DNA of 64,000 bases from Rhodoferax bucti (GCF_005876985.1 NZ_VAHD01000006.1:111750-175749); one strand, 5' to 3'. Shown: positions 28,543 to 40,448, counted from the stretch's first letter. Numbers and translations are program-made. The notes: generated from the letters alone by a model not told the origin.

Positions 28543-30711
28543 TTAGTGGATGCGCATGCCGGGCTGGGCGCCGGGCCAGGGGTGCAGGATGTGGATGCCG
28601 GGCTGCGCAGTTTCATCTGCGTGGCTGGCAGCAAGAACCATACCCTCGGAGATACCAAACTTCATCTTGCGCGGCGCCAGGTTGGCCACCAGCACGGTGA
28701 GTTGGCCCACCAGGTCTTCGGGCTTGTACATGCTGGCAATGCCACTGAACACATTGCGTGTGGTGGGCTGGCCTTCGGCGTTTTTCTCGCCCACATCGAG
28801 CGTGAGACGCAGCAGCTTGGTGGAGCCTTCTACCGCTTCGCAGTTCACGATTTTGGCAATGCGCAGGTCGATCTTGGCGAAGTCATCAATGCTGATGGTG
28901 GGGGCCAAGGCCTCGCCGCCGGGTGCATTGGGGTCAGCAGGAATGGCTGCCGGTGCTGACTTTGCTACTTTTTTAGGAGCTGCTTGCGCAGGTTCTGCGG
29001 GCGCTACAGCCTCTTTCACTTCAAAAAGCGCGTCCAGTTGCTCGGGGGTGACGCGTTGCATCAGGTGTTGGTAGGGCTGGATGGCTTGCACATCGCCGGC
29101 CACGTTCCACTGCTGCATGTCCACGCCCACAAAGCCTTGCACCGCTTGCGCCAAGCCGGGCAGCACGGGCGAGAGATAGCGGGTGAGCGTGGCGAAGGTG
29201 TTGATGAGCACCGAGCACACCTGGTGTAGCGCCTGGTTGTTGGCCACATCCTTGGCCAAGTCCCATGGCTTGTTCTGGTCCACATAGGCATTCACCTTGT
29301 CGGCCAGCAGCATGATCTCGCGGGTGGCTTTGCCGTATTCGCGGGCTTCGTACATCTGGGCGAGTGCATCGCTGGCGCCACGCACTTCGGCTAGCAGGGC
29401 TGCACCGGTGGTGCCGAAGTCGCTGGTGAGCTTGCCGTCAAAACGCTTGGTGATGAAGCCGGCAGCACGAGAAGCAATGTTCACGTACTTGCCAATCAGG
29501 TCGCTGTTGACGCGCGCCATGAAGTCGTCGGCGTTGAAGTCGATGTCTTCATTGCGGGCGCTCAGCTTGGCAGCCAGGTAGTAGCGCAGCCACTCGGCGT
29601 TCATGCCCAGGCTCAGGTACTTGAGCGGGTCCAGGCCGGTGCCCCGGCTCTTGCTCATCTTCTCGCCATTGTTCACGGTCAGGAAGCCGTGCACGAACAC
29701 GTTGTTGGGCGTCTTGCGGCCGCTGAACTTCAGCATCGCAGGCCAGAACAGGGTGTGGAAAGTGACGATGTCTTTGCCGATGAAGTGGTACTGCTCGGTG
29801 TCGGCGGCGGCGATGTACTCCTCAAAGCTGCGCGTATCGCCGTGCTTGGCCTTGGGGCCGCCTTTGTCGAACCAGTTCTTCAGCGAGGCCAGGTAGCCCA
29901 CGGGCGCATCCAGCCACACATAGAAGTACTTGCCCGGCGCATCAGGAATCTCGATGCCGAAGTAGGGCGCGTCGCGGCTGATGTCCCAGTCGCCCAGGCC
30001 TTCGCTCTGGGTGCCGTCCGGGTTGGTGCGTACGGAGAACCACTCTTTGATCTTGTTGGCCACTTCGGGCTGCAGTTTGCCGTCTTGTGTCCAGTTCTCC
30101 AGAAACTCCACGCAGCGTGGGTCCGACAGCTTGAAGAAGAAGTGCTCAGAATTTTTGAGTTCGGGCTTGGCGCCGGAGAGGGCGGAGAAGGGGTTGATCA
30201 GGTCAGTAGGCGCGTAGACCGAACCGCAGACTTCGCAGTTGTCGCCGTACTGGTCCTTGGCGTGGCACTTGGGGCACTCACCTTTGATGTAGCGGTCTGG
30301 CAGGAACATGTTCTTCTCGGGGTCGAAGAACTGCTCGATGGTGCGCACTTCAATCAGGCTGCCATCGGCGCGGTCGCGCAGGTCACGGTAAATCTGGCGG
30401 GCCAGCTCGGTGTTCTCAGGCGAGTGGGTGCTGTGCCAGTTGTCAAAGCTGATGTGAAAGCCGTCCAGGTACTGCTTGCGCCCTGCCGCGATGTTGGCCA
30501 CGAACTGCTCGGGCGTCACGCCGGCCTTTTCGGCTGCAATCATGATGGGAGCGCCGTGCGTGTCGTCCGCTCCCACGAAGTTTACCGCGTTGCCCTGCAT
30601 GCGCTGGAACCGCACCCAGATGTCGGCCTGGATGTATTCCATGATGTGGCCGATATGGAAGTTGCCGTTGGCGTAGGGGAGGGCGGTGGTGACGAAGAGT
30701 TGGCGGGGCAT
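28543..30711 (-). CDS. metG: Methionyl-tRNA synthetase
   Basis: Class I synthetase of 722 residues. Features: HIGH motif in [12 protein letters not shown], zinc knuckle CPKC...CEVCG (about 145-165), KMSKS in [10 protein letters not shown], anticodon-binding helices, and a C-terminal tRNA-binding (Trbp111-like) domain from about residue 610. The linker before that domain ([20 protein letters not shown]) is encoded by a copy of the dispersed repeat. Essential housekeeping enzyme with normal length for the long MetG type. Confidence 0.97.
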   Translation of the reverse strand: MPRQLFVTTALPYANGNFHIGHIMEYIQADIWVRFQRMQGNAVNFVGADDTHGAPIMIAAEKAGVTPEQFVANIAAGRKQYLDGFHISFDNWHSTHSPENTELARQIYRDLRDRADGSLIEVRTIEQFFDPEKNMFLPDRYIKGECPKCHAKDQYGDNCEVCGSVYAPTDLINPFSALSGAKPELKNSEHFFFKLSDPRCVEFLENWTQDGKLQPEVANKIKEWFSVRTNPDGTQSEGLGDWDISRDAPYFGIEIPDAPGKYFYVWLDAPVGYLASLKNWFDKGGPKAKHGDTRSFEEYIAAADTEQYHFIGKDIVTFHTLFWPAMLKFSGRKTPNNVFVHGFLTVNNGEKMSKSRGTGLDPLKYLSLGMNAEWLRYYLAAKLSARNEDIDFNADDFMARVNSDLIGKYVNIASRAAGFITKRFDGKLTSDFGTTGAALLAEVRGASDALAQMYEAREYGKATREIMLLADKVNAYVDQNKPWDLAKDVANNQALHQVCSVLINTFATLTRYLSPVLPGLAQAVQGFVGVDMQQWNVAGDVQAIQPYQHLMQRVTPEQLDALFEVKEAVAPAEPAQAAPKKVAKSAPAAIPADPNAPGGEALAPTISIDDFAKIDLRIAKIVNCEAVEGSTKLLRLTLDVGEKNAEGQPTTRNVFSGIASMYKPEDLVGQLTVLVANLAPRKMKFGISEGMVLAASHADETAQPGIHILHPWPGAQPGMRIH
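28961..29025. repeat. Dispersed repeat forming the interdomain linker of metG
   Basis: TTTGCTACTTTTTTAGGAGC, then TGCTTGCGCAGG and GGGCGCTACAGCC, matches the dispersed repeat layout (CTATC-A-tract, AGCTGCTNGCGC, GCGCTA). It is translated in frame on the minus strand as an Ala/Lys/Pro-rich linker. Confidence 0.65.
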
Positions 30712-30780
30712 GGGGAATCGACTTTCACAGAGGAACCGGTGATTTTAGTCGGGGCGTGCTTGTGTTCCGGTTTTGTGGGG

Positions 30781-30870
30781 GATCAGGCGGGCTGGGCGTT
30801 TTGCTCCGTGTCCCCCGCCCGCTGCGCGAGCTCCTCCTTGACCTGCGCAAAACGCCCAGCCCGCCTGATC
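30781..30870. repeat. Hairpin element copy 1 (23-base perfect stem, core in reverse orientation)
   Basis: Perfect 23-base inverted repeat, 30781-30803 against 30848-30870, enclosing a 44-base loop. The loop's reverse complement contains the 38-base core shared with copy 2, including AGGTCAAGGAGGAGC and AGCGGGCGGGGGACACG. Lies upstream of metG and downstream of the enoyl-CoA hydratase-family gene; no protein is credible here. Confidence 0.8.
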
Positions 30871-30968
30871 CGGCGAGGATGGTTCGAGGCAGTTGCGCAA
30901 AACAGGCAGCCGCCCCACTCCTGACGTGAGGAGGTTTGCTTGCCTGGAAAATTCTCCATCGCTTCGCA

Positions 30969-31064
30969 GCAGCAGGCTGGGGGTGCGTGCCGCAGCGAGG
31001 TCAAGGAGGAGCCCGCAAAGCGGGCGGGGGACACGAGCGGAGGTACGTACCCTCAGCCTGCTGC
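30969..31064. repeat. Hairpin element copy 2 (23-base stem with three G-T pairs, core forward)
   Basis: Arms 30969-30991 and 31042-31064 pair over 23 positions (20 Watson-Crick, 3 G-T). The 50-base loop holds the core AGGTCAAGGAGGAGCCCGC, then AAAGCGGGCGGGGGACACG, differing from copy 1 at 3 of 38 positions. The rest of 30871-31097 shows no gene. Confidence 0.8.
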
Positions 31065-31097
31065 GTGCTCAGCAAAAACGCAGGAGCGAACCGTAGC

Positions 31098-31910
31098 TCA
31101 GTCCTTGAACACCGGCGCCCGCTTCTGCATGTTGGCCGTCATCGCCTCGGTCAGGTCTTGGCTCATCAACATGGCAGCGTTCCATGTGGCGATGTAGTTC
31201 AGGCTGTCGGCCACGCTGTGGTCGCGGGCGTAGGTGATCATTTCTTTGGTACCGCGGATGGACAGTGGGGACTTGGCCGCAATCGTCGCGGCAATCTCTT
31301 GCACCCCGGCGTAGAGCGCCTCGCGGCTTTCAAATACGCGGTTCACCAGGCCGATGCTCTTGGCCTCTGCGGCGTCCATCTTGCGGCCGGTGTAAGCCAG
31401 CTCGCGGGTGATGCCGTCACCTACCAGCTTCGGTAAACGCTGCAGGGTGCCCACGTCGGCAGTCATGCCGATGTCGATCTCCTTGATGGTGAAAAACGCA
31501 TCGGCGCTGGCGTAGCGCATGTCGGCGCAGGTCACGAGGTCGATGCCGCCGCCAATGCAACCGCCATGGATGGCCGCCAACACGGGTTTGCGGCAACGCT
31601 CCAGGCTGGTGAGCGTGTCTTGCATGTCCAGAATCATGCGGCGCAGGCTCTCGCGCATGCGGCCATCGCAGTCGTTGGCGATCTGCGGGCCGATGCCCAT
31701 CATCATTTGCAGGTCGATGCCCGCGCAGAACAACTTGCCTTCACCTTGCAACACCGCCACCCGCGCCTCCGGCGTGCGGTCCACCCACTCAAAGGCCTGG
31801 CGGATTTCCTGCCACATGGTGGCGTTCATGGCGTTGGCTTTGTCGGGGCGGTTCAGGCGGATGGTGGCGATGTGCGCGTCCAGCGTGACCTTCAGGGTTT
31901 CAAACTCCAT
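31098..31910 (-). CDS. Enoyl-CoA hydratase/isomerase family, delta3,5-delta2,4-dienoyl-CoA isomerase type
   Basis: 270-residue crotonase-fold protein. The GGIDLVTCADMRYAS stretch and KEIDIGMTADVGTLQRLPK align with mammalian ECH1; the three acidic residues equivalent to rat ECH1 Asp176, Glu196 and Asp204 are present with exact spacing. This supports isomerisation of 3,5-dienoyl-CoA to 2,4-dienoyl-CoA, the substrate for the neighbouring reductase, in oxidation of unsaturated fatty acids with odd-position double bonds. Plain enoyl-CoA hydratase is the less likely alternative. Confidence 0.87.
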   Translation of the reverse strand: MEFETLKVTLDAHIATIRLNRPDKANAMNATMWQEIRQAFEWVDRTPEARVAVLQGEGKLFCAGIDLQMMMGIGPQIANDCDGRMRESLRRMILDMQDTLTSLERCRKPVLAAIHGGCIGGGIDLVTCADMRYASADAFFTIKEIDIGMTADVGTLQRLPKLVGDGITRELAYTGRKMDAAEAKSIGLVNRVFESREALYAGVQEIAATIAAKSPLSIRGTKEMITYARDHSVADSLNYIATWNAAMLMSQDLTEAMTANMQKRAPVFKD

Positions 31911-31932
31911 GTGTGTCTCCTTTTATGTGCCA

Positions 31933-31985
31933 AATAGGCTGCTGGCGCCCATGGAATGTGCGCGAGCAGCTATTGTTTTTATAGT
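31933..31985. repeat. Dispersed palindromic repeat between fadH and the isomerase gene
   Basis: AATAGGCTGCTGGCGCCC and GCGCGAGCAGCTATTG with a T/A-rich right flank. It lies 18 bases downstream of the fadH stop in the direction of transcription. Confidence 0.75.
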
Positions 31986-32002
31986 GTTGATGAATCCAAC
32001 CT

Positions 32003-34600
<2,598 letters not shown>

Positions 34601-34602
34601 TT

Positions 34603-34618
34603 ATGCAACTGGTTGCAT
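34603..34618. promoter_or_regulatory. Operator-like inverted repeat 2 (fadH/padR promoter region)
   Basis: ATGCAACTGGTTGCAT: 7-base arms ATGCAAC/GTTGCAT with a 2-base centre, 31 bases before the padR start codon. Together with the other copy it probably controls both divergent genes. Confidence 0.75.
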
Positions 34619-34648
34619 AGTTAGAGTGCTGCCCTTAGACTCGCCCGC

Positions 34649-35185
34649 ATGTCGCTTGCCCATGCCGTGCTTACTTCGCTGATCGAAAAACCGTCCTCAG
34701 GGTACGAGCTGGCGCGGCGGTTTGACAAGTCCATCGGCTACTTCTGGCACGCCACGCACCAGCAGATTTACCGCGAACTGGCCCGCATGGAAGAGAAGGG
34801 CTGGATCGTCTCTGACAGCGCGCCCGACGCCGGTGCCACTCGCAAACGGGAGTACAAGGTTTTGCCGGACGGCCGGGCAGAACTGGTGCGCTGGACCAGC
34901 GAACCTGCTGCGCCCATGGATTTACGGGATGAGTTCACCGTCAAGCTGCGCGCCGATGCTGCTTTGAATGAAGTGGACTTGAGTGATGAACTGCGTGCCC
35001 GCATAGCCCAGCATACCGAGCGGCTGGCGCACTACCGCGCGATTGAAGCGCGGGACTTTGCGCGGGGTGATGCCATGCCGCGCGCGAAGCGGCTGCAACA
35101 TCTGATTTTGAAGAAGGGCATCCTGTTTGAGGAAGGCAGCATCGCCTGGGCGCAGGAGGCGCTCGCGGTGTTGCAAGGCGCGTAG
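34649..35185 (+). CDS. PadR family transcriptional regulator
   Basis: 178-residue repressor-type protein. The N-terminal winged helix (MSLAHAVLTSLIEKPSSGYE through QQIYRELARMEEKGWI) is typical of PadR, and the C-terminal half is the helical dimerisation domain (PadR-C type). It is divergent from fadH with two palindromes between them, so autoregulation and control of the dienoyl-CoA pathway are likely; an acyl-CoA ligand is a reasonable guess but not shown. Confidence 0.9.
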   Translation: MSLAHAVLTSLIEKPSSGYELARRFDKSIGYFWHATHQQIYRELARMEEKGWIVSDSAPDAGATRKREYKVLPDGRAELVRWTSEPAAPMDLRDEFTVKLRADAALNEVDLSDELRARIAQHTERLAHYRAIEARDFARGDAMPRAKRLQHLILKKGILFEEGSIAWAQEALAVLQGA

Positions 35186-35200
35186 AGGTTCTGCCGCCCC

Positions 35201-35237
35201 AAACAACAAAGCCCGGCAGAGCCGGGCTTTGTTGTTT
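35201..35237. terminator. Strong bidirectional terminator between padR and azoR
   Basis: Perfect 17-base stem (AAACAACAAAGCCCGGC and its complement) with a 3-base AGA loop between convergent genes. A/T-rich ends on both strands make it symmetrical. Confidence 0.92.
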
Positions 35238-35280
35238 GCAGCAATGCCAACCCTTTCAGGCTGGCCTGCAAAAGGGCTGG

Positions 35281-35895
35281 TTAAGCCGCCAGTTTGGCAA
35301 TCGCGTTCGCGGCTTCACCCAGGGCTTCCGCCTTCTTGGCGTCGCCCATGGCCACGCCCTCAGCGCGCACAAAGCGCACATCGGTGATGCCCAGGAAACC
35401 GAACACGGTTTGCAGGTAGCTCTCTTGGTGCTCGGCAGCACGGCCCCAGTCGTTGGTGGAGTACACGCCGCCGCGGGTGGAGGCCACGATCACGGTTTTG
35501 CCGCCAGCCAAGCCCTTGGGGCCGGTTTCGGTGTAGGTGAAGGTGCGGCCGGCTTGGGCGATGCGGTCGATCCACGACTTGAGCTGGCTGGGGATGCTGA
35601 AGTTGTACAGCGGTGCGCCCACCACGATCACGTCGGCCGCGAGGAACTGGCTCACCAGTGCTTCAGAAATCGCGTTTTCGCGCTTCTGGCCTTCGCTCAG
35701 GTCGGCAGAGCCGGCAGGCATGCGAAAGCCCAGAGATTCAGCGGACAAGTGGCTGGGCGCGTCAGTGGCCAGGTCCAGATATTCCACGGTGGTGCCGGGG
35801 TGGGTTTTGACCCATTGCGCCGTCGCGTCTTGGGTCAATTGGCGGGAAACCGAGTTGGGGCCGAGGATGCTGGAGTCGATGTGCAGGAGTTTCAT
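35281..35895 (-). CDS. azoR: FMN-dependent NADH-azoreductase
   Basis: 204-residue flavodoxin-like quinone/azo reductase. [18 protein letters not shown] (phosphate-binding loop), [20 protein letters not shown] and the STRGGVYS segment are AzoR hallmarks. Such enzymes carry out two-electron reduction of quinones and azo compounds in the cytosol. It is divergent from a LysR gene with a perfect palindrome between, so probably induced through that regulator by quinone-like compounds (inference). Confidence 0.93.
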   Translation of the reverse strand: MKLLHIDSSILGPNSVSRQLTQDATAQWVKTHPGTTVEYLDLATDAPSHLSAESLGFRMPAGSADLSEGQKRENAISEALVSQFLAADVIVVGAPLYNFSIPSQLKSWIDRIAQAGRTFTYTETGPKGLAGGKTVIVASTRGGVYSTNDWGRAAEHQESYLQTVFGFLGITDVRFVRAEGVAMGDAKKAEALGEAANAIAKLAA

Positions 35896-35977
35896 GGCAG
35901 TTTTTCAATGGAAGGTGGTTCGATGGAACTAGTGTCATTGAATGGCGAATGATTGATAAGTCTGCATATTTGCATTA

Positions 35978-36001
35978 GATTGTTCTAAATTTAGAACAAT
36001 C
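35978..36001. promoter_or_regulatory. 24-base perfect palindrome in the azoR/LysR promoter region
   Basis: Half-site GATTGTTCTAAA followed by its exact complement. It contains a T-N11-A type core, as in LysR operators, and ends 9 bases before the LysR start codon, so binding there would block that gene. Confidence 0.78.
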
Positions 36002-36010
36002 AAAGGCCTT

Positions 36011-36946
36011 ATGCACGACACCAATGACATGCTGTACTTCGCCGAAGTGGTGGAGCGGGGTGGGTTTGCCGCAGCCGGGCGGGCGCTGGGTATGCCCAAG
36101 TCCAAGCTCTCGCGCCGGGTGGCCGAGCTGGAGAGCCGGCTGGGCGTGCGCCTGCTGCAACGCACCACCCGCAAACTGTCACTCACCGAGGTGGGCGAGG
36201 TGTATTTGCGCCATTGCATGGCCATGCGCGAGGCGGCCGACGCGGCGGCCGAGGCCATCGAGCAAGTGCAAACCGAGCCGCGCGGCACCATCCGCGTCGC
36301 CTGCCCGGTCACGCTGGCGCAAACCACGGTGGGGCCCATCATGGCGTTGTTTCTGGCGCGCCACCCCTCGGTGAAGGTGGACATGCGCATCAGCAACCGG
36401 GTGGTGGATTTGGTGGAAGAGGGCATCGATGTCGCCCTGCGGGTGCGCACCACCTTGGATGACAGCGGCAGCCTGGTAGTGAAGCGCTTGGGCGAGTCGG
36501 CGACGGTGCTGGTGGCCAGCCCTTTGCAACTGGAGCGCCAGGGCCAGCCCGCCTCGATTGACGACCTGGCCCACATGGACACCGTGGCCATGACCGTGGT
36601 GGACGGCCGTGCCAGCCTCGTGTTGCAGGGGCCCGATGGCGCCAGCCATACGCTGGTGCACCAGCCGCGCTATGTGGCGGATGACTTGCTCACCCTCAAA
36701 TTTGCAGCTTTGCAGGGCACGGGCATGTGCTTTTTGCCGGACTACATGTGCCGGCGCGAGCTAGAAGACGGCCGCTTTGTGCATGTGCTGCCGGGGTGGG
36801 CGCCGCCGCGCGGCATCTTCCATGCGGTGTACCCGTCCCGCCGTGGCATGGTGCCGGCGGTGCGGCGGTTTTTGGACTTTTTGGCCGAACACACCAGCAA
36901 CGAGGGAATGCCCAAGCTGCCGCCGGGTTGCCCGTCTATAGGGTGA
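36011..36946 (+). CDS. LysR family transcriptional regulator (azoR-linked)
   Basis: 311-residue LysR protein: winged HTH (FAAAGRALGMPKSKLSRRVA) and a periplasmic-binding-protein-like effector domain (about 90-300). Divergent from azoR with a perfect palindrome in the spacer. LysR neighbours of AzoR-type reductases commonly respond to quinones or electrophiles, so local regulation of azoR is likely. The C-terminal tail MPKLPPGCPSIG extends slightly past the usual end. Confidence 0.92.
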   Translation: MHDTNDMLYFAEVVERGGFAAAGRALGMPKSKLSRRVAELESRLGVRLLQRTTRKLSLTEVGEVYLRHCMAMREAADAAAEAIEQVQTEPRGTIRVACPVTLAQTTVGPIMALFLARHPSVKVDMRISNRVVDLVEEGIDVALRVRTTLDDSGSLVVKRLGESATVLVASPLQLERQGQPASIDDLAHMDTVAMTVVDGRASLVLQGPDGASHTLVHQPRYVADDLLTLKFAALQGTGMCFLPDYMCRRELEDGRFVHVLPGWAPPRGIFHAVYPSRRGMVPAVRRFLDFLAEHTSNEGMPKLPPGCPSIG

Positions 36947-36950
36947 GCTC

Positions 36951-38243
36951 TTAGCGAAGGCGCAAAGGGTCCACGCGCCGCTCGGGCCGCGCGCTAGCCG
37001 CCAAAGCCCCCGGCAGAGTGTCCGCCTCCGGGTCGGTCCAGCCGAAGAATTTGCACACCTCGGCCCGCTGGGCTTTGGCGTCGGCGTAGCCCAGCGCCAT
37101 CAGCTCGGTGGTGTAGCCGCTCTCAAACAGCAGGTAGCTGGCCAGCGCGGCGCCCTTCACATCGGCCTTGGCGGACGACACGCCCACGCCGCCCAGCATG
37201 GTGCGCACGGCGTGGGGCAGGTCTTGCACATGGCGGGAGGCGACGGCATCCAGCCGCTGGCTGGGCGCAATCACCAGCAGCTCCACCGGGCGCAGGGCGC
37301 TGCCCTTGCGGGCTTCCTCGGGCACAAGTTTGATGGTGTGGTTGATGCGCTGCACCCGCTCTACATCCACCGCGAGCGCATCCAAAAAGATGTTCGACAG
37401 CGCGTGCCCCGCAATCTGCGCAATGCTGGGGTAGCTGCTGGTGGTGTGCAGGTGGGCCTCGTTTTTAGGCTCGTGCATGCGCCCGGCGCCGATGACCAGT
37501 ATGCGTTCTGCTCCTAAATGAATAGCGGGTGCCACCGGCGCGCTCTGGCGCATGGAGCCGTCGCCAAAGTATTCCTCGCGGCCGTTGATATGCAGCTGGG
37601 TGGCCGGAAACACAAACGGAATGGCGCTGGACGCCAGCAAATGGGCATGGGTGATGCGGTCGCGCACGGCGTAGCGCTGGGTGCGCACCCAGGGCATGAG
37701 GCGCTTGTCACCCTCAAAAAACGTGACGTGGTCCCCGGTGCTGTAGCTGGAAGCGGTGACCGCCAAGGCCCGCAAATGTCCCTTGCGCACCAGCCACGGC
37801 ACCCGCTCCAGCGGCACCAGGCTGTGCAGCAATTCGCCCAATGGGCTGTTGTCCAAGAGCGAGCGGGGCTTGATGCGGCGCCACTTGGCCAGCACCCAAC
37901 CCAGCGAGAGCAATGTGAGCCAGGTGGCCCCGGAGCGCAGCATGCTCAGGTGGTCGGCCCGGTACACCTCGTGGGCGTGGAAGTTTTTCCAGGTGTGGGC
38001 AATTTTGCGCACGGTGCCGTCAAAGTCATCCGCACCACAGGCCAAGGCCGAGGCATTGATGGCGCCGGCCGATGTACCGGCGATGATGGGAAACGGGTTG
38101 GGCTGTGCACCCGCACCGCAGGCCAGCCGCAAATCGGCAATGGCCTCCAGCACGCCCACCTGGTAGGCGGCACGCGCGCCACCGCCGGTGAGCAGCAGCC
38201 CGGTAACAGGGGGCGGAGTGTGCGGGGCAGACATGCTGTGCAT
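36951..38243 (-). CDS. Patatin-like phospholipase
   Basis: 430-residue patatin-fold hydrolase. The oxyanion motif GGGARA (20-25), nucleophile motif GTSAG (56-60, Ser 58) and the catalytic Asp in GDGSMRQ are all present, so an active Ser-Asp dyad is expected. A 100-residue region beyond the patatin core contains a hydrophobic stretch (ATWLTLLSLGWVLA). No signal peptide is seen; the location is cytosolic or peripheral. ATG 38243 and ATG 38234 (MSAPHTPP) are both possible; neither has a good ribosome site. Substrate lipid unknown. Confidence 0.87.
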   Translation of the reverse strand: MHSMSAPHTPPPVTGLLLTGGGARAAYQVGVLEAIADLRLACGAGAQPNPFPIIAGTSAGAINASALACGADDFDGTVRKIAHTWKNFHAHEVYRADHLSMLRSGATWLTLLSLGWVLAKWRRIKPRSLLDNSPLGELLHSLVPLERVPWLVRKGHLRALAVTASSYSTGDHVTFFEGDKRLMPWVRTQRYAVRDRITHAHLLASSAIPFVFPATQLHINGREEYFGDGSMRQSAPVAPAIHLGAERILVIGAGRMHEPKNEAHLHTTSSYPSIAQIAGHALSNIFLDALAVDVERVQRINHTIKLVPEEARKGSALRPVELLVIAPSQRLDAVASRHVQDLPHAVRTMLGGVGVSSAKADVKGAALASYLLFESGYTTELMALGYADAKAQRAEVCKFFGWTDPEADTLPGALAASARPERRVDPLRLR

Positions 38244-38356
38244 TATGAAAGTCCGGCACCACTTGTAAACCACCCATCTGCGGTGTTTACCCTGAAGCAC
38301 CGGCTCACGATGCGGGAAAGCGCACTTGGATAGACTCTGCCGCTCAGGAGTACCCC

Positions 38357-39448
38357 ATGGCATTGACCGAACAAACCCTCTTAACCGCCCTGCAGGGCGT
38401 GACTGACCCCAACACCGGCAAGTCTTTTGTTGCCAGCAAAAACATCAAAAACGTCCAGATCCACGGTGGTGATGTGCAGTTCAGCCTGGAGCTGGGCTAC
38501 CCCGCCCAGAGCCAGTGGCCGGAGTTCATCGGCGCGTTGACCACGGCCGCCATGGCTTTGCCTGAAGTGCAGGCGGTGGACATCGATGCCAGCACCCTGG
38601 TGGTGCCCCATGCGGTGCAGCGCGGTGTGCAACTGCTGCCGGGGGTGAAAAACATTGTGGCCGTGGCTTCGGGTAAAGGCGGTGTGGGCAAGAGCACCAC
38701 CGCTGCCAACTTGGCGCTGGCGCTGGCCGCCGAAGGGGCCCGCGTGGGCCTGCTGGATGCCGATATTTACGGCCCCAGCCAGCCTATGATGATGGGCATT
38801 GAAGGCCGGCCCGACACGGCCGATGGCAAAACCATGGAGCCGATGGAAAACCACGGTGTGCAGGTCATGTCCATCGGCTTTCTGGTGGACGGCGACCAGG
38901 CCATGATTTGGCGCGGCCCCATGGCCACCCAGGCGCTGGAGCAACTGCTGCGCCAGACCAACTGGAAAGACTTGGACTACCTGGTGGTAGACATGCCCCC
39001 CGGCACCGGCGACATCCAGCTCACCCTGAGCCAGCGCGTGCCCTTGACGGGCGCGGTGGTGGTTACGACCCCGCAGGACATTGCCCTCTTGGATGCCAAA
39101 AAGGGTATCAAAATGTTTGAGAAGGTGGGCGTGCCGATTTTGGGCATTGTGGAAAACATGGCGGTGCATGTGTGCACGAACTGCGGCCATGTGGAGCACA
39201 TCTTCGGTGCTGACGGCGGCAAAAAAATGGCCGAAGGCTATGGCATGGACTACCTCGGTGCCTTGCCCTTGGCCCTGCACATCCGCGAGCAGGCCGACAG
39301 CGGCAGCCCTACTGTAGTGGCTGAGCCGGATAGCGAAGTCACCCAGCTGTACAAGCGGATAGCCCGCCAGGTGGCGGTGAAGATTGCGGCGCAGTCCAAA
39401 GACTTCTCCAGCAAGTTCCCCACCATCACCATCAGCAAAAACAGCTGA
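38357..39448 (+). CDS. apbC: Iron-sulfur cluster carrier protein ApbC/Mrp
   Basis: 363-residue P-loop ATPase that carries and transfers 4Fe-4S clusters. It has an N-terminal MIP18/DUF59-like domain (about 1-85), Walker A SGKGGVGKST (about 105-114), Switch/Walker B VVDMPPGTGD, and the cluster-binding CTNC at Cys 273/276. Full length and well conserved. It precedes the formate dehydrogenase block with its many Fe-S clusters, but this proximity may be chance. Confidence 0.95.
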   Translation: MALTEQTLLTALQGVTDPNTGKSFVASKNIKNVQIHGGDVQFSLELGYPAQSQWPEFIGALTTAAMALPEVQAVDIDASTLVVPHAVQRGVQLLPGVKNIVAVASGKGGVGKSTTAANLALALAAEGARVGLLDADIYGPSQPMMMGIEGRPDTADGKTMEPMENHGVQVMSIGFLVDGDQAMIWRGPMATQALEQLLRQTNWKDLDYLVVDMPPGTGDIQLTLSQRVPLTGAVVVTTPQDIALLDAKKGIKMFEKVGVPILGIVENMAVHVCTNCGHVEHIFGADGGKKMAEGYGMDYLGALPLALHIREQADSGSPTVVAEPDSEVTQLYKRIARQVAVKIAAQSKDFSSKFPTITISKNS

Positions 39449-39464
39449 CAACGGTGCGCCCGGT

Positions 39465-40412
39465 ATGAACCTGCTTTCCTCCCTGCGGTATTTGGTGGCG
39501 CTCGACGAGCACCGCCACTTTGCCCGGGCGGCGCAGGCCTGCCACATCACCCAGCCAGCGCTCTCCAACGCCTTGCGGGCGCTGGAGGAAGAGTTTTCGG
39601 TCGTCATCGTGCGGCGGGGGCGCACCTTCATCGGCTTCACGCCTGAGGGAGAGCAGGTGCTGGAATCCGCCCGGCGCATGCTGCACGAGCACAAGGTGTT
39701 GGCCCAGTCGCTCTCCAGCACGGCCGACCGGCCTACCGGGCGGCTGTTGATTGGTGCGGTACCCACTGCAGTGCCGATTGCGGCGCGCTTTGCGGCCATG
39801 CTGCAGGCCCGGCATACTGATCTGATGCCGGTGGTGTTGTCGCTGAGCTCCACCGAGCTGGAGCAGCGGCTCGAGAGTCTGTCGATCGATTTGGCCCTGG
39901 GCTACACCGACCGCATGAACCTGCGGGAAGTGCAGCTCACGGCGTATCCGCAGTACAACGAACACTACTTCTTGTTACGAAAAGCCGCGAAGCCCCACGC
40001 GGTCGAATTGCAAATCGGCAAGCCCATGGAATGGCGGGCTGCGGCCGATCTGCCCTTGTGCCTGTTGACGCCCGAAATGCACAACCGCACCATCGTGGAT
40101 GCATCGTTTGCGGCAGCAGGGTGCAAGCCGCGCGCCATTATTGAAACCAACTCCATCCTCACTATGGCGCTTTCTGTGGTGGCCGGCCAGGTGTGTAGCG
40201 TCATGCCCGGGGCGCTGGTGGCGGCGGTGCGCGGGTACCGCGAGCTCGAAGCGCTCCCCTTGGTGGCGCCGCAGGTGCTCACGCCCATCAGCTTCATGGC
40301 ACATGCCACCGTGCGCCCCTCGCGGGCCATGGAGGCCGCCCTCGTCCTTGCACAAGATGGCGCTTGGTTGCGCCATGCCGCTGCACATACGGGACTTTTA
40401 ACCTCCCATTAG
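39465..40412 (+). CDS. LysR family transcriptional regulator upstream of the formate dehydrogenase block
   Basis: 315-residue LysR protein with N-terminal HTH (FARAAQACHITQPALSNALR) and effector domain. ATG 39465 is used (the frame is open upstream but overlaps apbC). It points toward the chemoreceptor/antiporter/FDH genes. LysR regulators named FdsR lie beside NAD-linked formate dehydrogenase operons in Cupriavidus, so a similar role is plausible but not demonstrated by sequence. The gene stop codon abuts an FNR-type box. Confidence 0.9.
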   Translation: MNLLSSLRYLVALDEHRHFARAAQACHITQPALSNALRALEEEFSVVIVRRGRTFIGFTPEGEQVLESARRMLHEHKVLAQSLSSTADRPTGRLLIGAVPTAVPIAARFAAMLQARHTDLMPVVLSLSSTELEQRLESLSIDLALGYTDRMNLREVQLTAYPQYNEHYFLLRKAAKPHAVELQIGKPMEWRAAADLPLCLLTPEMHNRTIVDASFAAAGCKPRAIIETNSILTMALSVVAGQVCSVMPGALVAAVRGYRELEALPLVAPQVLTPISFMAHATVRPSRAMEAALVLAQDGAWLRHAAAHTGLLTSH

Positions 40413-40413
40413 T

Positions 40414-40427
40414 TTGATTTAAATCAA
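40414..40427. promoter_or_regulatory. FNR/ANR-type box upstream of the chemoreceptor gene
   Basis: TTGATTTAAATCAA, an exact match to the TTGAT-N4-ATCAA consensus, inside an 18-base perfect palindrome (40412-40429). It starts one base after the LysR stop and about 95 bases before the chemoreceptor start, so it suits an activator site for that gene under low oxygen. Confidence 0.8.
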
Positions 40428-40448
40428 ACAAACGGGTGTACAAACGCT

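Noticed and set aside
30783..31096. Small open frames across the metG/isomerase spacer
   Set aside because: They run through inverted repeats on both strands, and their sequences are explained by the hairpin elements.
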